From Stutzerimonas sp. S1 (GTDB lineage: Bacteria; Pseudomonadota; Gammaproteobacteria; Pseudomonadales; Pseudomonadaceae), in the NCBI RefSeq assembly GCF_025966695.1, contig NZ_JAOEIY010000004.1, positions 191,706-255,705 on the forward strand: a DNA stretch of 64,000 bases, written 5' to 3'. The position numbers and the translations under genes are program-made. How positions within the stretch are numbered: position 1 is the first letter of the stretch; each line of letters opens with the position of its first letter. The notes below the pieces were generated by a model that was not told the origin of the DNA, did no database searches, and was given only the letters and a program-made list of their open reading frames with translations. Below, one piece after another: positions 62,178 to 64,000 of the stretch.

Positions 62178-62419
62178 TACCAAGTCCTTTTTAACCATCG
62201 GAATCGATGGCGCCGACCGGCACCGGCTCGGCCAGATAAATCGCCATCCATTGCGCGGCGAACTATAGGGCAAGGCCTCGATTAATGGCCACTAGCTATC
62301 ATCGCGCGATTGGAATTAGTTGATCGCCGTCAGCTGTGCGGTCACCACCACGCTTCGCCACCGCGCCGTATAATCGCCACCCCGTTACCAAGCGCCCCGC
62401 ATGGGAGTTTCTCGGCGTC

Positions 62420-63184
62420 ATGCCATTCAATTACGCACGCAGTCTGACCGGTCGCCGGCGTTCCAAGCAGAGCAATCGCCAACTGGGGTTGTGGCTGGCG
62501 TTCAATGCCGGCGCAGCCAATGCCGGTGGTTTCATCGCCGTGCAGCAATACACCTCGCACATGACCGGGATCGTCTCCTCGATGGCCGACAACCTGGCGC
62601 TGGGTGCGAGCGACCTGGCCCTCGGCGGGCTCGGCGCATTGCTGTCGTTCCTGCTGGGGGCGATGTGCTCGACCATCATGATCAACGTCTCCCGGCGACG
62701 GCACCTGCACAGCCAATACGCCCTGCCGCTGGCGCTGGAGGCCGTGCTGTTGTTGTGCTTCGGCGTGCTGGGAGCACGGCTGATGGACGTGCCGGGGTTC
62801 TTCGTGCCACTTACGGTCATGCTGCTGTGCTTCATCATGGGGCTGCAGAACGCGATCATCACCAAGCTTTCGAATGCCGAAGTCCGCACCACCCACATCA
62901 CCGGCATGGTTACCGATATCGGCATCGAGCTCGGCAAGCTGGTGTACATCAATCGGTCACGCCAGACGGGGCAGAAGCCGGTACGCGCCGACCGCGCGCG
63001 TCTGCTGATCAACAGCCTGATGGTCGGGTGCTTCTTCGCCGGCGGTGTCAGCGGCGCGATCGGTTTCAAGCATTTCGGCTTTCTCTCCACCATACCGCTG
63101 GCTGGCGCGCTGCTGTTTCTCGCCCTGGTTCCGATGTGGGATGACCTGCGTCTGGGCTGGACGCTCTGGCGGCGCAAACGCTGA
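62420..63184 (+). CDS. YoaK/DUF1275 family membrane protein
   Basis: A 254-residue protein with six hydrophobic helices. NAGAANAGGFIAVQQYTSHMTGIVSSMADN near 20-50 and MGLQNAIITKLSNAEVRTTHITGMVTDIG near 140-170 are the duplicated DUF1275 motifs. Function unknown. Start 62420 is used; GGGAG is 12 bases upstream, slightly far. Confidence 0.87.
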   Translation: MPFNYARSLTGRRRSKQSNRQLGLWLAFNAGAANAGGFIAVQQYTSHMTGIVSSMADNLALGASDLALGGLGALLSFLLGAMCSTIMINVSRRRHLHSQYALPLALEAVLLLCFGVLGARLMDVPGFFVPLTVMLLCFIMGLQNAIITKLSNAEVRTTHITGMVTDIGIELGKLVYINRSRQTGQKPVRADRARLLINSLMVGCFFAGGVSGAIGFKHFGFLSTIPLAGALLFLALVPMWDDLRLGWTLWRRKR

Positions 63185-63303
63185 CGGACTGATTCAGCCC
63201 GAAAACCAGTCGATTAAAGCCGTCTCTTCCGCCCCGCTTCCAGCGGGACCGCTACGCTTAACTCATTGCTGCGGTGCTGCAGCATCGCGTAGGAGGTATC
63301 CGG

Positions 63304-63834
63304 ATGAAACTCACGACTTCACTGCTCTGTGCAAGCCTGGCCCTGGGTATGACTGGCGGTACCACCGCCGCACCGGACACGGGGCCGTATCAGCGTCAAC
63401 CGGCGCATGTCCATTCTCGGCAACGCCCGCAACTCCAGCAACGCCAGCCGCAGCGGCCTCCACAACACCAGCCGCAACGCTCATCCCAACAGCAGCGACA
63501 CTGGCAGCAGCAGCCGCATCGTGAGTTGCGCGCGGGCGAGCGGCGCGAGCGCCAGTTCCAGCAGCGCCAGTACCTGCCGGAAGATCTCGGCCATGTCCGG
63601 CGACAGGTCGAACTGCATCGGGCACAGATCGGCCGCGGCGGCCCGGTTCCGGGGTATGTCGTCGTGCAGAAAGGTAAGCCGCTGCCGCACGGCTGGGGCC
63701 GGCCGCTAACTGCCCGGCAACGTCGCGGCATCCCCTATTACGAAGGATACGAATGGCGTCGCCTGGGCAGAGATCTGATCCTGCTGAATATCGCGACCGG
63801 CATCGTCTACATCATTCTGGAAGACGTGCTGTAG
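63304..63834 (+). CDS. CigR/RcnB-like exported protein
   Basis: A 176-residue protein with signal peptide 1-23. A Gln/Arg/His-rich low-complexity region (about 30-95) is followed by a C-terminal domain ending GYEWRRLGRDLILLNIATGIVYIILEDVL, like the C-terminus of CigR/RcnB. CigR is an anti-virulence membrane protein in Salmonella; the role here is unknown. AGGAGG lies before ATG 63304. Confidence 0.85.
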   Translation: MKLTTSLLCASLALGMTGGTTAAPDTGPYQRQPAHVHSRQRPQLQQRQPQRPPQHQPQRSSQQQRHWQQQPHRELRAGERRERQFQQRQYLPEDLGHVRRQVELHRAQIGRGGPVPGYVVVQKGKPLPHGWGRPLTARQRRGIPYYEGYEWRRLGRDLILLNIATGIVYIILEDVL

Positions 63835-64000
63835 TCCCTTCCCCTGGGCAGGCAGAGGATGCCAAACACGCTCCCCTGTCTGCGCCGAACCTGCACGCTG
63901 CACTGTTGCCGAAACAGCGAACAACACAGTGGCGATAGCTGCAGGCACCGCGGCCATTTTTCTCAGTGAAAACGCCCTCCAGACACTGCCCGCACAGCTG

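Overview
The window reads as a chromosomal segment of a high-GC gammaproteobacterium of the Pseudomonas lineage, most likely the P. stutzeri group (Stutzerimonas). This rests on gene content and order: aruC/aruE with the small gene that precedes aruE in P. aeruginosa, nrdA/nrdB beside a divergent RstA/RstB-type two-component pair, AcsA and FumC of Pseudomonas type, and many palindromes of a GTGGATAA...TTATCCACCCTAC family with matching RAYT transposases. The species is an inference; no rRNA gene is present.

Layout. 1-5.4 kb: arginine-related block (aruC, small gene, astE; aruF, aruG, aruD and aruB are absent), a crotonase and an HD-GYP phosphodiesterase. 5.4-11.6 kb: tRNA-Ser(GGA) with promoter and terminator, an LpxR-type outer-membrane deacylase, an EAL-CBS-GGDEF protein, a periplasmic rhodanese, an MscS channel and two tiny membrane proteins. 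11.6-18.4 kb: acsA, then a catabolic cluster (orphan TRAP binding protein, LysR, CoA-transferase, HMG-CoA-lyase-like protein). 18.4-31.8 kb: mixed housekeeping and envelope genes (alpha/beta hydrolase, LysR remnant, DUF2254, MFS, arfB, chemoreceptor with a FliA-type promoter, TorF-like porin, ABC exporter, DsbA-like protein, trhO, bolA-like gene). 31.9-39.5 kb: fumC, a thiolase, polyphosphate:AMP phosphotransferase, a phosphopantetheinyl transferase and the two-component pair. 39.5-44.7 kb: nrdA-nrdB with NrdR boxes, a DnaA box and a strong promoter. 44.7-47.3 kb: the accessory patch, with an A/T-rich membrane-GAF-like gene and two near-identical RAYT transposases, each framed by REP palindromes. 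47.3-64 kb: three regulator/target pairs (LysR-azoR, LysR-quinone reductase, MerR-cation efflux), RNA modification (TrmH-type enzyme, rlhA), a Tat-exported class A beta-lactamase, a potassium channel, and small lipoproteins and secreted proteins.

How genes work together. Divergent regulator/target pairs with readable operators recur: MerR/CDF with a 19-bp-spacer promoter, LysR/CoA-transferase with two palindromes, LysR/azoR, LysR/quinone reductase. Class Ia ribonucleotide reductase is governed by an NrdR box that overlaps the -35 of a TTGACA-N16-TATTCT promoter. Two c-di-GMP enzymes and a chemoreceptor point to motility/biofilm control.

The most notable biology is the REP/RAYT system: two tandem transposase units of about 0.74 kb, plus non-autonomous REP palindromes at 17.4, 33.4, 43.3 and 49.1 kb, including one between nrdA and nrdB and a cluster inside the CoA-transferase/lyase operon. 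The A/T-rich 2TM-plus-GAF-like gene next to it has no assigned role and is the best candidate for an undescribed function. No prophage, CRISPR array or integron was seen.
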